Assembly (NCBI GenBank): GCA_016868295.1
Contig: VGHJ01000004.1
Location: 32,163 to 96,162, forward strand
Direction: 5' to 3'
Length of the DNA: 64,000 nt
From: Betaproteobacteria bacterium
Lineage (GTDB): Bacteria; Pseudomonadota; Gammaproteobacteria; Burkholderiales; Rhodocyclaceae
Under the pieces are notes generated by a model, which saw only the letters and a program-made list of their open reading frames with translations, did no database searches and had not been told where the DNA came from. Made by a program: the position numbers and the translations under genes. Positions 37,024 to 48,019 of this stretch are shown here, in pieces; the first letter of the stretch is position 1; each line of letters begins with the position of its first letter.

Positions 37024-38886
37024 ATGAACCGCTACCCGCTCTGGAAATACCTCCTGATCGGCGTCATCCTGGCGCTCGGTCTGCTCTACACCCTGCCCAA
37101 TTTCTACGGCGAGGCGCCGGCGGTGCAGGTCTCCAGCATCAAGGCCACGGTCAAGGTCGACGCCAGGCTGCTCGCCCGCGTCGAGGAGATACTCAAGGCC
37201 GCCGGCATCGCCCATCAGGGCCTCTTCGCCGATCCGAACAGCGTGCGCGCCCGTTTCGGCGACACCGAGACGCAGATCAAGGCCAAGGACGCGGTGGAGA
37301 AAGCCCTCAATCCCGATCCGGAGAACGCCGCCTACGTCGTGGCGCTCAACCTGCTCTCGCGCTCCCCGGCCTGGCTCACCTCCATGCACGCCCTGCCGAT
37401 GTACCTCGGCCTCGACCTGCGCGGCGGCGTGCACTTCCTGCTGCAGGTCGACATGAAGGGCGCGCTGACCAAGCGGCTCGACGCCACCGCCGCCGACCTG
37501 CGTTCGCTCATGCGCGACAAGGGCGTGCGCCACGGCGGCATCGCGCGCGAGCGCGACCAGCTCGCCATCCGCTTCCGCGACGGCGAGACGCGCAACAAGG
37601 CGCGCGCCGCCATCGAGACCGCCCAGCCCGATCTGCTGTTGGTCGAGGCCCAGGAAGGCGCCGACTTCAAGCTCTCCGCCACGCTGAAGCCGGAGGCGCA
37701 GAAGCGCATCCAGGAGTTCGCCCTCAAGCAGAACATCACCACCCTGCACAACCGCATCAACGAGCTGGGCGTGGCCGAGCCGGTGATCCAGCAGCAGGGC
37801 GCCGACCGCATCGTCGTGCAATTGCCCGGCGTGCAGGACACGGCCAAGGCGAAGGACATCCTCGGCCGCACCGCCACCCTCGAAGTGCGCCTGGTCGACG
37901 ACGAGAACAGCCAGAACCCGGCGGTCATGGAAGAGGCCGCGCGCGGCCAGCCGCCGGTCGGCACCGAATACTACGTCGAGCGCAGCGGCGGCCCGCTGCT
38001 GGTGAAGAAGCAGGTCGTGCTGACCGGCGACCGCCTCACCGACGCCCAGCCCGGCTTCGACAACCAGACGCACGAGCCGGCGGTGCACCTCACCCTGGAT
38101 TCGGCCGGCGCGCGCATCTTCAAGGACGTCACACGCGAGAACGTCGGCAAGCGCATGGCCATCCTGCTCATCGAGAAAGGCAAGGGCGAGGTCATCACCG
38201 CCCCGGTGATCCGCACCGAGATCGGCGGCGGCCGCGTGCAGATCTCCGGCCGCATGAGCACCGTCGAGGCCAACGACGTCGCCCTGCTGCTGCGCGCCGG
38301 CAGCCTGGCCGCGCCGATGGAGATCATCGAGGAGCGCACCATCGGCCCCAGCCTCGGCGCCGAGAACATCGAGCGCGGCTTCAACTCCACGCTCTACGGC
38401 TTCGTCGCCATCGCCGTCTTCATGGTCATCTACTACCTGATGTTCGGCCTCATCTCGGTGGTGGCGCTGTCGACCAACCTGCTCCTGCTGATCGCCCTGC
38501 TCTCCCTGCTGCAGGCGACCCTGACCCTGCCCGGCATCGCCGCCATCGCGCTGACCCTGGGCATGGCCATCGACGCCAACGTGCTGATCAACGAGCGCAT
38601 CCGCGAGGAACTGAGGAACGGCGCCACGCCGCAGGCGGCCATCGCCGCCGGCTACGAACGCGCCTTCGGCACCATTCTCGACTCGAACGTCACCTCGCTC
38701 ATCGCCGGCCTGGCGCTGCTCATCTTCGGCTCCGGCCCGGTGCGCGGCTTCGCCGTGGTGCATTGCCTCGGCATCCTCACCTCGATGTTCAGCTCGGTCG
38801 TCGTCTCGCGCGGCATCGTCAACCTGGTCTACGGCGGCCGGCGCAAGCTGGCCAGGCTGTCGATCGGCAACGTCGCCTGGAAATAA
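37024..38886 (+). CDS. secD: SecD protein-export membrane protein
   Basis: A 620-residue subunit of the SecDF proton-driven export motor. It has an N-terminal span (KYLLIGVILALGLLYTLPNF), the large periplasmic P1 domain, then five spans with the LGMAIDANVLINERIREE motif. The D1 motif YLGLDLRGGVHFLLQVD is present. Full length. Confidence 0.95.
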   Translation: MNRYPLWKYLLIGVILALGLLYTLPNFYGEAPAVQVSSIKATVKVDARLLARVEEILKAAGIAHQGLFADPNSVRARFGDTETQIKAKDAVEKALNPDPENAAYVVALNLLSRSPAWLTSMHALPMYLGLDLRGGVHFLLQVDMKGALTKRLDATAADLRSLMRDKGVRHGGIARERDQLAIRFRDGETRNKARAAIETAQPDLLLVEAQEGADFKLSATLKPEAQKRIQEFALKQNITTLHNRINELGVAEPVIQQQGADRIVVQLPGVQDTAKAKDILGRTATLEVRLVDDENSQNPAVMEEAARGQPPVGTEYYVERSGGPLLVKKQVVLTGDRLTDAQPGFDNQTHEPAVHLTLDSAGARIFKDVTRENVGKRMAILLIEKGKGEVITAPVIRTEIGGGRVQISGRMSTVEANDVALLLRAGSLAAPMEIIEERTIGPSLGAENIERGFNSTLYGFVAIAVFMVIYYLMFGLISVVALSTNLLLLIALLSLLQATLTLPGIAAIALTLGMAIDANVLINERIREELRNGATPQAAIAAGYERAFGTILDSNVTSLIAGLALLIFGSGPVRGFAVVHCLGILTSMFSSVVVSRGIVNLVYGGRRKLARLSIGNVAWK

Positions 38887-38957
38887 TGGCCCCCACGCTC
38901 ACTTCGTTCGCTGCCCCCACAGGGGGCGCCGCCTTCCTCGGGGCGGCCCGTCGGAAG
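38887..38957. repeat. Intergenic GC-rich repeat between secD and secF
   Basis: CCCCCACGCTCACTTCGTTC then GCTGCCCCCACAGGGGGC and GCCGCC...GGGGCGGC form nested short hairpins. The CCCCCACGCTCACTTCG-type sequence is a common intergenic repeat of betaproteobacteria (recalled, not searched). Nothing else is seen in this gap. Confidence 0.5.
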
Positions 38958-38976
38958 GCAGGAGGAAAGTAAGACA

Positions 38977-39906
38977 ATGGAATTCTTCAAGATCCGCAAA
39001 GACATCCCCTTCATGCGCCATGCGCTGGTGTTCAACGTCATTTCGTTGCTCACCTTCGTCGCCGCGGTGTTCTTCCTCGCCACGCGCGGGCTGCACTTCA
39101 GCGTCGAATTCACCGGCGGCACTCTGATCGAGGTGAGCTACGCGCAGGCGGCCGACACGCAGAAGATCCGCGACACCTTGGCCCGTGCCGGCTACACCGA
39201 TACCCAGGTGGCCAACTTCGGCAGCAGCCGCGACGTGCTCATCCGCATGCCGCTCAAGCCGGGCCAGGATTCGGCCGCGCTCGGCGCATCGGTGATGGGT
39301 GCGCTCGTACAGGACGCCGCCGGCGCCGAACTCAAGCGCGTCGAGTTCGTCGGCCCGCAGGTAGGCAAGGAACTCGCCGAGAACGGCGCCATCGCCCTGC
39401 TGCTGGTGGTGTTCGGCATCATCGTGTACCTGGCGCTGCGCTTCGAATGGCGCTTCGCCGTCTCGGCGATCATCGCCAACCTGCACGACGTCGTGATCAT
39501 CCTCGGCTTCTTCGCCTTCTTCCAGTGGGAGTTCTCGCTGCCGGTGCTGGCGGCGGTGCTGGCCGTGCTGGGCTATTCGGTGAACGAGTCGGTGGTGGTC
39601 TTCGACCGGGTGCGCGAGAACTTCAGGAAGATGCGCAAGGCCACCGTGCCGCAGGTCATCGACGCCGCCATCACCGGCACCATCAGCCGCACCATCATCA
39701 CCCACGGCAGCACCCAACTCGCCGTGCTCTCGATGCTGATCTTCGGCGGCGAGGTGCTGCACTACTTCGCCCTGGCGCTGACCATCGGCATTCTCTTCGG
39801 CATCTACTCCTCGGTGCTGGTGGCGAGCCCGCTGGTGATGTGGCTCGGCGTCTCGCGCGAGCAGTTCGTCAAGCCGCAGAAGCCGAAGGAAGAAGCGGTC
39901 GTCTGA
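38977..39906 (+). CDS. secF: SecF protein-export membrane protein
   Basis: A 309-residue partner of SecD with six spans. The motif FSVEFTGGTLIEVSY near the N-terminus and VLAVLGYSVNESVVVFDRVREN are typical. The stop codon is immediately followed by dispersed repeat copy 10. Confidence 0.95.
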   Translation: MEFFKIRKDIPFMRHALVFNVISLLTFVAAVFFLATRGLHFSVEFTGGTLIEVSYAQAADTQKIRDTLARAGYTDTQVANFGSSRDVLIRMPLKPGQDSAALGASVMGALVQDAAGAELKRVEFVGPQVGKELAENGAIALLLVVFGIIVYLALRFEWRFAVSAIIANLHDVVIILGFFAFFQWEFSLPVLAAVLAVLGYSVNESVVVFDRVRENFRKMRKATVPQVIDAAITGTISRTIITHGSTQLAVLSMLIFGGEVLHYFALALTIGILFGIYSSVLVASPLVMWLGVSREQFVKPQKPKEEAVV

Positions 39907-39929
39907 AAGTCAGTCTCCCCGACACGGCG
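39906..39929 (+). repeat. Dispersed bipartite repeat, copy 10
   Basis: AAAGTCAG, spacer TCTCCCCGAC, ACGGCG; identical to copy 1 over all 24 bases. It begins on the last base of the secF stop codon and ends 8 bp before the next ATG. If secF read through, it would give KVSLPDTA as in copy 1. Confidence 0.85.
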
Positions 39930-39937
39930 CAACCGAC

Positions 39938-40633
39938 ATGGACGGCGAGCTGAAGCAGGTCAGGGTGTGGGACCTGCCGACGCGGGTCTTCCATTGGGCG
40001 CTGGTCCTGTGCGTCACCGGCTCCTTGGTCAGCGTCAAGATCGGCGGCAACGCCATGGTCTGGCACGGCCGCTGCGGCCTCGCCGTCATCGGCCTGCTGG
40101 TGTTCCGCCTCGCCTGGGGCTTCCTCGGCTCGACCTATGCCCGCTTTGCCCAGTTCGTGCGCGGCCCGGCGGCGATCAGGGCCTATCTGCGCGGCGAATG
40201 GCGCGGCGCGGGCCACAACCCGCTGGGCGCGCTCTCGGTGCTGGCCATGCTGGGCGCCCTCCTGCTCCTGGCCGGAACCGGCCTTTTCGCCAACGACGAC
40301 ATCGCCTTCGAGGGGCCGCTCTACGCGCTCGTCGGCAAGGCCTTCTCCGACCGCCTCACCGCACTCCACAATCTCTTCGAGCCGCTCATCCTGCTGCTGG
40401 TTGCGGCGCACCTCTGCGCCATCGCCTATTACGTCCGCATCCGCGGCGAGACCCTGATCCTGCCGATGATCACCGGCAGAAAGGCCGGGGGCGAACCCGC
40501 CCGGGGCGGCGGCACGGCGGTTTTCTGCATCGCGCTGGCCCTTGCCCTGGCCGCCGTGTATGGCGCCAGCGGTGCTTGGCTGCCCGAGCCGCCGGCCGCG
40601 CCCGCGGGCGCAGGAAGCGCTCCCTCGTTCTGA
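39938..40633 (+). CDS. Cytochrome b561-like membrane protein
   Basis: A 231-residue membrane protein of the prokaryotic b561/hydrogenase cytochrome b type. It opens VRVWDLPTRVFHWALVLCVT, with heme-ligand His candidates in RVFHW, MVWHGRCGL, LTALHNLFEP and LLVAAHLCAIAYY. About five spans, then a Pro/Ala-rich tail. It would move electrons between quinones and a periplasmic carrier. It is convergent with a cytochrome c' gene, a pairing seen in other proteobacteria. Partner uncertain. Confidence 0.85.
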   Translation: MDGELKQVRVWDLPTRVFHWALVLCVTGSLVSVKIGGNAMVWHGRCGLAVIGLLVFRLAWGFLGSTYARFAQFVRGPAAIRAYLRGEWRGAGHNPLGALSVLAMLGALLLLAGTGLFANDDIAFEGPLYALVGKAFSDRLTALHNLFEPLILLLVAAHLCAIAYYVRIRGETLILPMITGRKAGGEPARGGGTAVFCIALALALAAVYGASGAWLPEPPAAPAGAGSAPSF

Positions 40634-40644
40634 CCCCCGAAATG

Positions 40645-40672
40645 CCAAAGGCCGCCCGTGGGCGGCCTTTGG
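40645..40672. terminator. Bidirectional terminator
   Basis: CCAAAGGCCGCCC-GT-GGGCGGCCTTTGG is a perfect 13-bp stem with A and T flanks inside the stem, between the convergent b561-like and cytochrome c' genes. Confidence 0.8.
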
Positions 40673-40690
40673 GTTCGCAGGGGAATCCGC

Positions 40691-41161
40691 TTACTCGTCC
40701 TTGCGGAACTTGTCGTGGCAGGCCTTGCAGGCGTCGCCGAGCTTGCCGAACTGCGCCTTAACGGCGGCGGCATCGCCGGCGGCGGCGACCTTGGCCATCT
40801 CGTTGGCTTCCTTCACGTAGGCGCCGGCGATCTTGCCGATCTCCTCCTTGCTCTCCGGCTTGAAGAACTCCGGCTTGACCCGCGTTTCCTTCCAGCCCTT
40901 GCCGCTGCCGGTGTTCGGCTGGAAAAGGGCGCCCATCTTGGAATTGGCGACGGCCTGGATGACGTTGGCGGCCTCGGTCACCTGGTCCTTGTTGTAGGTG
41001 CCCTCGACGTTGGCCTTGATGCGGGCCATGCTCCAGGCCAGGGTGTGGTAGGCGGACTGGCGCCAGCGTATCTGGTCCTCGGGCTTGCCGACCACCTGGG
41101 CCAGCGCCGCCGAAGTGACGCCCAGGGCAAGGACTGCTGCAACGATGTTCCTGATTTTCAT
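40691..41161 (-). CDS. Cytochrome c'
   Basis: A 156-residue periplasmic four-helix cytochrome. Signal peptide MKIRNIVAAVLALGVTSAALA; the early motif QIRWRQSAYHTLAWSMARIK is typical; the heme motif CKACH is near the C-terminus. Cytochromes c' bind NO and are linked to nitrosative-stress defence, which fits a NirS-bearing organism without a visible NO reductase here. The start at 41161 was chosen for the signal peptide. Confidence 0.9.
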   Translation of the reverse strand: MKIRNIVAAVLALGVTSAALAQVVGKPEDQIRWRQSAYHTLAWSMARIKANVEGTYNKDQVTEAANVIQAVANSKMGALFQPNTGSGKGWKETRVKPEFFKPESKEEIGKIAGAYVKEANEMAKVAAAGDAAAVKAQFGKLGDACKACHDKFRKDE

Positions 41162-41245
41162 GGGGTCTCCTGTTGAAATATGCCATGCCGGCAACCCGTA
41201 AACAGGGATGCCGCGGGAATTATTCCACGCCCGGATGAAAAAAGC

Positions 41246-41560
41246 TCAGGCGAAGAAGACGTGCTTGACGCGCAGAGTGCGGCCGCCCTCGGCGAGCGCC
41301 AGCAGCCTGTCGATGTTCGGGTGCTTGCCGGGATGGGCGCGGGCGTCCTCGGTGTGCTCGGCGTAGAACTCGAGGCCGGCGCGCGCCGCCTCCGGCGTGA
41401 TGGCGCCGTAGGTCTGCGCCAGGTGGTTGTAGAGCGTCAGCGAGCCGACCTGGCCGGGCTTGTGTTCGATGAGGCCGACCTCCTCCTCGCCGTCGATCAG
41501 GCGGATCGCCTCGACATGCGCCACGCCCGGCATCTTCTTCAGGTTGTCAGCGAAGGCCAT
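41246..41560 (-). CDS. DUF2322 family protein
   Basis: A 104-residue cytoplasmic protein. The segment AEHTEDARAHPGKHPNIDRLL is the hallmark of DUF2322. No function is known. Its ATG at 41560 overlaps the end of the purB stop region, so it is probably translated from the purB message. Confidence 0.8.
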   Translation of the reverse strand: MAFADNLKKMPGVAHVEAIRLIDGEEEVGLIEHKPGQVGSLTLYNHLAQTYGAITPEAARAGLEFYAEHTEDARAHPGKHPNIDRLLALAEGGRTLRVKHVFFA

Positions 41561-41561
41561 G

Positions 41562-42941
<1,380 letters not shown>

Positions 42942-43061
42942 TCAGAATTCAGGCGAATTTTATCACGCGGGCCGCTTCGCCTGCGGCACTGGCGTGACGC
43001 CGGTCACGGTCGCAGCGGAGGGCGATGATATAATTTCCATGCATCCAAACAGCGGCTCAAA

Positions 43062-43670
43062 ATGAAACTGATCGGCTCCCTGACCAGCCCCTACGTGCGC
43101 AAGGCGCGCATCGTCCTCGCAGAGAAAAAGATCGAGTACCACTTCGTGCTCGACAACCCCTGGAACGCCGACAGCGCCGTGGCCAGGCTCAACCCGCTCG
43201 GCAAGGTGCCGGTGCTGCTGCTCGACGACGACAGCACCCTGTTCGACTCGCGCGTCATCGTCGAGTATCTCGACGGCGTGACGCCCAACAACCGCCTGCT
43301 GCCCGCCTCGGGCCGCGAACGCATCCGCATCAAGCGCTGGGAGGCGCTGGCCGACGGCGTGCTCGACGCCGCCGTGGCGGCCTTCCTCGAGGCCAAGCGC
43401 CCGAAGCAGGAACAGAGCGCGAGCTGGGTCGCGCGCCAGCGCGAAAAGATCCTGCGCTCGCTGGAGATGATGTCCGAGGAACTCGGCGAGCAGCCCTGGT
43501 GCAACGGCAACGCCTTTTCGCTCGCCGACGTCGCGGTCGGCGCGGCGCTCGGCTACCTCGACTTCCGGCTGGGCGACATCAACTGGCGCGAGCAGCACCC
43601 CAACCTGGCGCGCCTCTTCGGCGAGCTGATGGAGCGGCCGTCCTTCGCCGAAACCGTGCCGCAGGGTTAG
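43062..43670 (+). CDS. Glutathione S-transferase family protein
   Basis: A 202-residue two-domain GST. The thioredoxin-like N-terminus is KLIGSLTSPYVRKARIVLAE with the cis-Pro motif GKVPVLL and glutathione-contact LFDSRVIVEYLD. It resembles the YibF-type GSTs by eye. Divergent from purB. Substrate unknown. Confidence 0.88.
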   Translation: MKLIGSLTSPYVRKARIVLAEKKIEYHFVLDNPWNADSAVARLNPLGKVPVLLLDDDSTLFDSRVIVEYLDGVTPNNRLLPASGRERIRIKRWEALADGVLDAAVAAFLEAKRPKQEQSASWVARQREKILRSLEMMSEELGEQPWCNGNAFSLADVAVGAALGYLDFRLGDINWREQHPNLARLFGELMERPSFAETVPQG

Positions 43671-43746
43671 TACCGGTTACCGGTTGCCAGCTCCCAGTTG
43701 AATCCGCGATTTTTACCGGCAACTGGCAACCGGGAACCGGCAACTA
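43671..43746. repeat. REP-like inverted repeat, copy B
   Basis: TACCGGTTACCGGTTGCCAG with TCCCAGTTG pairs with CAACTGGCAACCGGGAACCG across a short AT-rich loop. It lies between the convergent GST and mnmA genes and may help end both transcripts. Confidence 0.7.
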
Positions 43747-44859
43747 CTCAATAATGCCGCCGCCGAGGCACACCTTCGAATCGTAGAGCACCACGCTCTG
43801 GCCGGGCGTCACCGCCCATTGTGGCTGGGCGAAGAGCACCTCGCAGCGTCCCGCATCCACACGCTCCACCTCGCACGGCGCGTCCGGCTGGCGGTAGCGC
43901 GTCTTTGCCGTATACACCCAGTGCGTGTGCGGCGCCTTGCCGTTCACCCACGACAGGTCGACCGCCTGCAGGCGGTCGGCGAGCAGCGCCGGATGGTCGT
44001 GGCCCTGCACGACGTAGAGGATGTTTTTTTCGAGGTCCTTGCCGGCGACGTACCAGGCATCATGCTCGCCGCCCTTTTGGCCGACCCCATCGCCTCCGGC
44101 GATGCCACCAATTCCGAGGCCCTTGCGCTGGCCCAGCGTGTGGTACATCAGGCCGTGGTGCTCGCCGACGCGCCTGTCGCCCTCCAGCGTGCGAATCTCG
44201 CCGGGGCTGCGCGGGATGTAGCGCTCGAGGAACTCCTTGAAGGGCCGCTCGCCGATGAAGCAGATGCCGGTCGAGTCCTTCTTGGCGAAGTTGGGCAGGC
44301 CCGCCGCTTGCGCCATCTTGCGCACCTCGCGCTTGTAGAGCTGGCCGAGGGGAAACAGCGTCTTCGCCAGCTGCGCCTGGTTGAGGCGGCAGAGGAAGTA
44401 GCTCTGGTCCTTGGTGCCGTCCTCGGCCTTGAGCAGCTGGAACTCGGAGCCCATCTCGGTCGGGAACTCGCGCACCTGGGCGTAGTGGCCGGTGGCGATC
44501 TTCTCGGCGCCCAGCGCAAGGGCGTGGTCGAGGAAGGCCTTGAACTTGATCTCGGCGTTGCACAGCACGTCCGGGTTGGGCGTGCGCCCGGCCTGGTACT
44601 CGCGCAGGAACTCGCTGAAGACGCGCTCCTTGTACTCGGCGGAGAAGTTCACCACCTCGAGCTCGATGCCGAGGATGTCGCACACCGCGGCGACGTCGAT
44701 GAGATCCTGGCGCGAGGAGCAGTACTCCGCGTCGTCGTCGTCCTCCCAGTTCTTCATGAACAGGCCGACGACCTTCCAGCCCTGCTGCTTGAGGAGCATC
44801 GCCGCGACGGAGGAATCCACCCCGCCCGACATGCCGACCACGACTGTGCCCTGGCTCAT
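43744..44859 (-). CDS. mnmA: tRNA-specific 2-thiouridylase MnmA
   Basis: A 371-residue enzyme that thiolates U34 of Lys, Glu and Gln tRNAs. The ATP pyrophosphatase loop is [12 protein letters not shown]; catalytic Cys residues are in [11 protein letters not shown] and [10 protein letters not shown]. Its start overlaps the nudJ stop, a pairing also found in E. coli. Confidence 0.96.
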   Translation of the reverse strand: MSQGTVVVGMSGGVDSSVAAMLLKQQGWKVVGLFMKNWEDDDDAEYCSSRQDLIDVAAVCDILGIELEVVNFSAEYKERVFSEFLREYQAGRTPNPDVLCNAEIKFKAFLDHALALGAEKIATGHYAQVREFPTEMGSEFQLLKAEDGTKDQSYFLCRLNQAQLAKTLFPLGQLYKREVRKMAQAAGLPNFAKKDSTGICFIGERPFKEFLERYIPRSPGEIRTLEGDRRVGEHHGLMYHTLGQRKGLGIGGIAGGDGVGQKGGEHDAWYVAGKDLEKNILYVVQGHDHPALLADRLQAVDLSWVNGKAPHTHWVYTAKTRYRQPDAPCEVERVDAGRCEVLFAQPQWAVTPGQSVVLYDSKVCLGGGIIE

Positions 44860-45311
44860 ATCTCGTAGTGGGTAATCAAATCGAGGCCGAAGCGGCGTCC
44901 GGCCAGGTAGTCGCGCACGCACTGCATGACCAGCGGGCTGCGATGGCAGGCGCGCTCGGCGGCGATCTCTTCCGGCGTCAGCCAGAGCGCGCGCAGGATG
45001 CCGTGGTCGAGCGCCCGCTCGGCCTCGACGCCGAGCAGCCTGCCGCCGAACGCGAATCTCAGATAAGTGATCTGTCCGTCCGGCCGTCTCCACTGGTAGA
45101 TGCCGACGAGGTATTCCGGCATGAAGCGGTGCGCCGTCTCCTCCAGCGCCTCGCGCGCCGCGGCATCGACGAGGGACTCGCCCTCGTCGAGGTGCCCGGC
45201 CGGCTGGTTGAGGCGGATGCCGTCGTCGGTCTCCTCCTCCACCAGCAGGAAGCGGCCGCCGCGCTCGATGACCGATGCGACGGTGACGTTGGGTTTCCAG
45301 AGTCGGTCCAT
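44856..45311 (-). CDS. nudJ: NUDIX hydrolase NudJ
   Basis: A 151-residue phosphatase of thiamine and nucleoside pyrophosphates by homology. It opens [20 protein letters not shown]; the Nudix box is [20 protein letters not shown]. The C-terminus [19 protein letters not shown] is typical of NudJ. It overlaps mnmA. Confidence 0.9.
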   Translation of the reverse strand: MDRLWKPNVTVASVIERGGRFLLVEEETDDGIRLNQPAGHLDEGESLVDAAAREALEETAHRFMPEYLVGIYQWRRPDGQITYLRFAFGGRLLGVEAERALDHGILRALWLTPEEIAAERACHRSPLVMQCVRDYLAGRRFGLDLITHYEI

Positions 45312-45382
45312 GAGTGGATTTTACCGTTTCCATCCGGCCTGCGATAAAATTCGGATTCTCTCGAAAACGCTGGAGAACCATC

Positions 45383-46306
45383 ATGTCCATGGCCGACCGC
45401 GACGGCTTCATCTGGCACGACGGCAAGCTCGTGCCCTGGCGCGAAGCGACGACGCACGTGCTCACCCACTCCCTGCACTACGGCCTCGCCGTGTTCGAGG
45501 GCGTGCGCGCCTACAAGACCGTCGACGGCACTTCAATCTTCCGCCTCAAGGAGCACACCGACCGGCTCTTCAACTCGGCGCACATCTACATGATGAAGAT
45601 GCCCTACGACAAGGAGACGGTGATGGAGGCGCACCGCGAAGTCGTGCGCGCCAACAAGCTGGAATCCTGCTACCTGCGGCCGATCGCCTTCTACGGCTCG
45701 GAAAAGATGGGCGTCTCGCCGAAGGGCGCCAAGGTTCACGTCGCCATCGCCGCCTGGCCCTGGGGCGCCTACCTCGGCGAGGACGGGCTGGCCAACGGCA
45801 TCCGCGTCAAGACCTCGAGCTACGCCCGCCACCACGTGAACGTCTCGATGTGCCGCGCCAAGTATTCCGGCACCTACGCCAACTCGATCCTCGCCAACAT
45901 GGAGGCCACCGAACACGGCTACGACGAGGCGCTGCTGCTCGATGTCGACGGCTTCGTCGCCGAGGGCGCCGGCGAGAACCTCTTCGTCATCAAGGACGGC
46001 CAGATCTACGAGCCGGAGATCGCCTCGGCCCTGGTCGGCATCACCCGCGCCACCATCATCCAGCTCGCCAAGGAGCTCGGCTACGAGGTCAAGGCCAAGC
46101 GCCTGACGCGCGACGACCTCTACATCGCCGACGAGGCCTTCTTCACCGGCACCGCCGCCGAAGTGACGCCGATCCGCGAGGTCGACAGCCGGCAGATCGG
46201 CAGCGGCAAGCGCGGCCCGATCACGCACCAGATCCAGAATCTGTTCTTCGACGTGGTGAACGGCCGCTCGCCCTTCCACAAGGGCTGGCTGACGCCGGTC
46301 AAATAG
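45383..46306 (+). CDS. ilvE: Branched-chain amino acid aminotransferase
   Basis: A 307-residue fold-type IV PLP enzyme that interconverts Leu, Ile and Val with their keto acids. Motifs: [15 protein letters not shown], the Lys-bearing [18 protein letters not shown], and [18 protein letters not shown] chose the ATG at 45383, which gives the standard [15 protein letters not shown] opening. Confidence 0.95.
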   Translation: MSMADRDGFIWHDGKLVPWREATTHVLTHSLHYGLAVFEGVRAYKTVDGTSIFRLKEHTDRLFNSAHIYMMKMPYDKETVMEAHREVVRANKLESCYLRPIAFYGSEKMGVSPKGAKVHVAIAAWPWGAYLGEDGLANGIRVKTSSYARHHVNVSMCRAKYSGTYANSILANMEATEHGYDEALLLDVDGFVAEGAGENLFVIKDGQIYEPEIASALVGITRATIIQLAKELGYEVKAKRLTRDDLYIADEAFFTGTAAEVTPIREVDSRQIGSGKRGPITHQIQNLFFDVVNGRSPFHKGWLTPVK

Positions 46307-46314
46307 GAGCCGTC

Positions 46315-46515
46315 ATGAGCGAAGTGAAAGACACCGCCCGCGTCGTCGCCGTCACCGCGCACGACCTGCCCCTGCACTGCCCGCGTGCCGACGCCCCGCT
46401 GTGGGCGCGCCATCCGCGCGTCTTCCTCGACCCGCTGAAGAAGGGCGAGGCGGTCTGCCCGTACTGCGGCACGCGCTACACCTTCGCGGGCGAGGCGCCG
46501 AAGGGGCAGCATTGA
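46315..46515 (+). CDS. Zinc-finger (CHCC type) small protein
   Basis: A 66-residue protein with a Cys/His zinc site: LHCPRADAPLWARHPRVFLD and VCPYCGTRYTF. This is the zf-CHCC domain, related to the NDUFS6 subunit of mitochondrial complex I. In proteobacteria it often follows ilvE or precedes LPS heptosyltransferases, as here. Function not established. It starts 8 bp after ilvE. Confidence 0.85.
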   Translation: MSEVKDTARVVAVTAHDLPLHCPRADAPLWARHPRVFLDPLKKGEAVCPYCGTRYTFAGEAPKGQH

Positions 46516-46592
46516 GTTGCCGGTTGCCGGTTCCCAGTGAGGACGCGCATGCGCGGACGTTACCGACAACTGGCAACCGGCAACCGGCAACC
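46515..46592. repeat. REP-like inverted repeat, copy C
   Basis: GTTGCCGGTTGCCGGTTCCC on the left pairs with AACTGGCAACCGGCAACCGG on the right. The element fills the whole gap up to the waaF ATG. Same units as copies at 31654 and 43671. Confidence 0.72.
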
Positions 46593-47600
46593 ATGAAGTT
46601 CCTGATCGTCGCCCCTTCCTGGATCGGCGACACCATCCTGGCGCAGCCGCTCTTCCGGCGGCTGCACGAACGCCACCCCGGCCTCGTCCTCGATGCCTTC
46701 GCGCCGGCCTGGGCGGCGCCGGTGCTCGCACGCATGAGCGAGATCCGCCGCGTCATCCCGAATCCCTTCGCCCACGGCGAGTTCAACCTGGCCGGCCGCT
46801 GGCGCGCCGGGCGCGACCTCGCGCGCGAGTGCTACGACGCTTCAATCGTCCTGCCCAATTCCTGGAAGTCGGCGCTGCTGCCGTTCTTCGCCGGCATCCC
46901 GCAGCGCATCGGCTTCAGGGGCGAGGCGCGCCGCCTGCTGCTCAACCGCATCCACCGCCTCGACGAGCAAGCGCTGCCGCAGATGGCGCAACGCTACGCC
47001 CTGCTCGCCGAGGAGGTCGGCGCAACAGAACCCGCCCCGCTGGCGGCGCCGCATCTCGCGACCGACCCGGAATCGGTGCGCGCCACGCTGGCCTCGCTCG
47101 GCCTCGATGCGGCGAAGCCGCCGATCGCCTTCTGCCCCGGCGCGGAGTACGGCCCGGCCAAGCGCTGGCCGGCGAAGCACTTCGCCGCACTGGCGCGCCG
47201 TCTCGCGGAGGCTGACTTTTCCGTCTGGCTCGTCGGCTCGGCCAAGGACGCGCCGGTGGGCGCGGAAATCGAGCGGCTCTCCGGCGGCGCCGCGCGCAAC
47301 CTCTGCGGCCGCACCGACCTCGGCCAGGCCATCGACCTGCTCTCCTGCGCGCGCCTGGCGGTGAGCAACGACTCCGGCCTGATGCACGTCGCCGCCGCGC
47401 TCGACCGGCCGCTGGTGGCGCTGTACGGATCGTCGAGCACCGCCTACACGCCGCCGCTGTCGAAGCGGGCGCGACTCCTCACGCTGGGACTCGACTGCAG
47501 CCCCTGCTTCAGGCGCGAATGCCCGCTCGGGCATTTCAAGTGCCTCAACGATCTCCTGCCCGATCGCGTGTTCGACGAAATCCGCGGAGCCCTCTCATGA
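46593..47600 (+). CDS. waaF: Lipopolysaccharide heptosyltransferase II
   Basis: A 335-residue GT9 glycosyltransferase that adds the second heptose to the LPS inner core. Motifs: LIVAPSWIGDTILAQPLFRR, FCPGAEYGPAKRWP and SNDSGLMHVAAALDRPLVALYG. Copy 11 of the dispersed repeat lies in the centre (EADFSVWLV) in a different reading frame from the other copies. The stop overlaps the next ATG. Confidence 0.93.
   Translation: MKFLIVAPSWIGDTILAQPLFRRLHERHPGLVLDAFAPAWAAPVLARMSEIRRVIPNPFAHGEFNLAGRWRAGRDLARECYDASIVLPNSWKSALLPFFAGIPQRIGFRGEARRLLLNRIHRLDEQALPQMAQRYALLAEEVGATEPAPLAAPHLATDPESVRATLASLGLDAAKPPIAFCPGAEYGPAKRWPAKHFAALARRLAEADFSVWLVGSAKDAPVGAEIERLSGGAARNLCGRTDLGQAIDLLSCARLAVSNDSGLMHVAAALDRPLVALYGSSSTAYTPPLSKRARLLTLGLDCSPCFRRECPLGHFKCLNDLLPDRVFDEIRGALS
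47196..47219 (-). repeat. Dispersed bipartite repeat, copy 11
   Basis: On the reverse strand: AAAGTCAG, spacer CCTCCGCGAG, ACGGCG. It lies inside waaF, antisense, and is read in a different frame (RLAEADF) from most copies. Confidence 0.8.
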
Positions 47601-48019
47601 CCATGCGTTTTTTCGCCACGCCGCAGGACGCCGAGGCGGCCTTCTACGACGCGCTCGAGCGCGCCGACCTCGACGCCATGATGGCCATCTGGGCCGAGGA
47701 CGAGGAGGTCACCTGCACCCATCTCGGCGGCGAGCGCCTCGCCGGCTTCGCCGCCGTGCGCGAAGGCTGGCGCCAGACCTTCGCCAGCCTGCAGCGCGTC
47801 GGCGTGCGCGTGAGCGAGGTCGTGCACCGCCAGGGCATCCTGCTGGCGCTCTCCAGCGTGTACGAGCATTACTCGGTGCGGGGCGAGGCGGCGCCGCGTC
47901 CGCCCGTCATCGCCAGCAACGTCTACGTGCGCGGCGCCCAGGGCTGGCACCTGCTCTCGCGCCACGCCTCCGCCGCGCCGGATTCCGTCGGCGCGGACAG
48001 CTCGGCGACCCTGCATTGA
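47597..48019 (+). CDS. SnoaL-like (DUF4440-type) protein
   Basis: A 140-residue NTF2-fold protein: FYDALERADLDAMMAIWAED and the Trp/His pattern VTCTHLGGERLAGF. Such proteins act as small hydrolases, isomerases or ligand binders; nothing specific can be said. It overlaps waaF and the following hydrolase by 4 bp each, so it is part of one operon. Confidence 0.82.
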   Translation: MTMRFFATPQDAEAAFYDALERADLDAMMAIWAEDEEVTCTHLGGERLAGFAAVREGWRQTFASLQRVGVRVSEVVHRQGILLALSSVYEHYSVRGEAAPRPPVIASNVYVRGAQGWHLLSRHASAAPDSVGADSSATLH

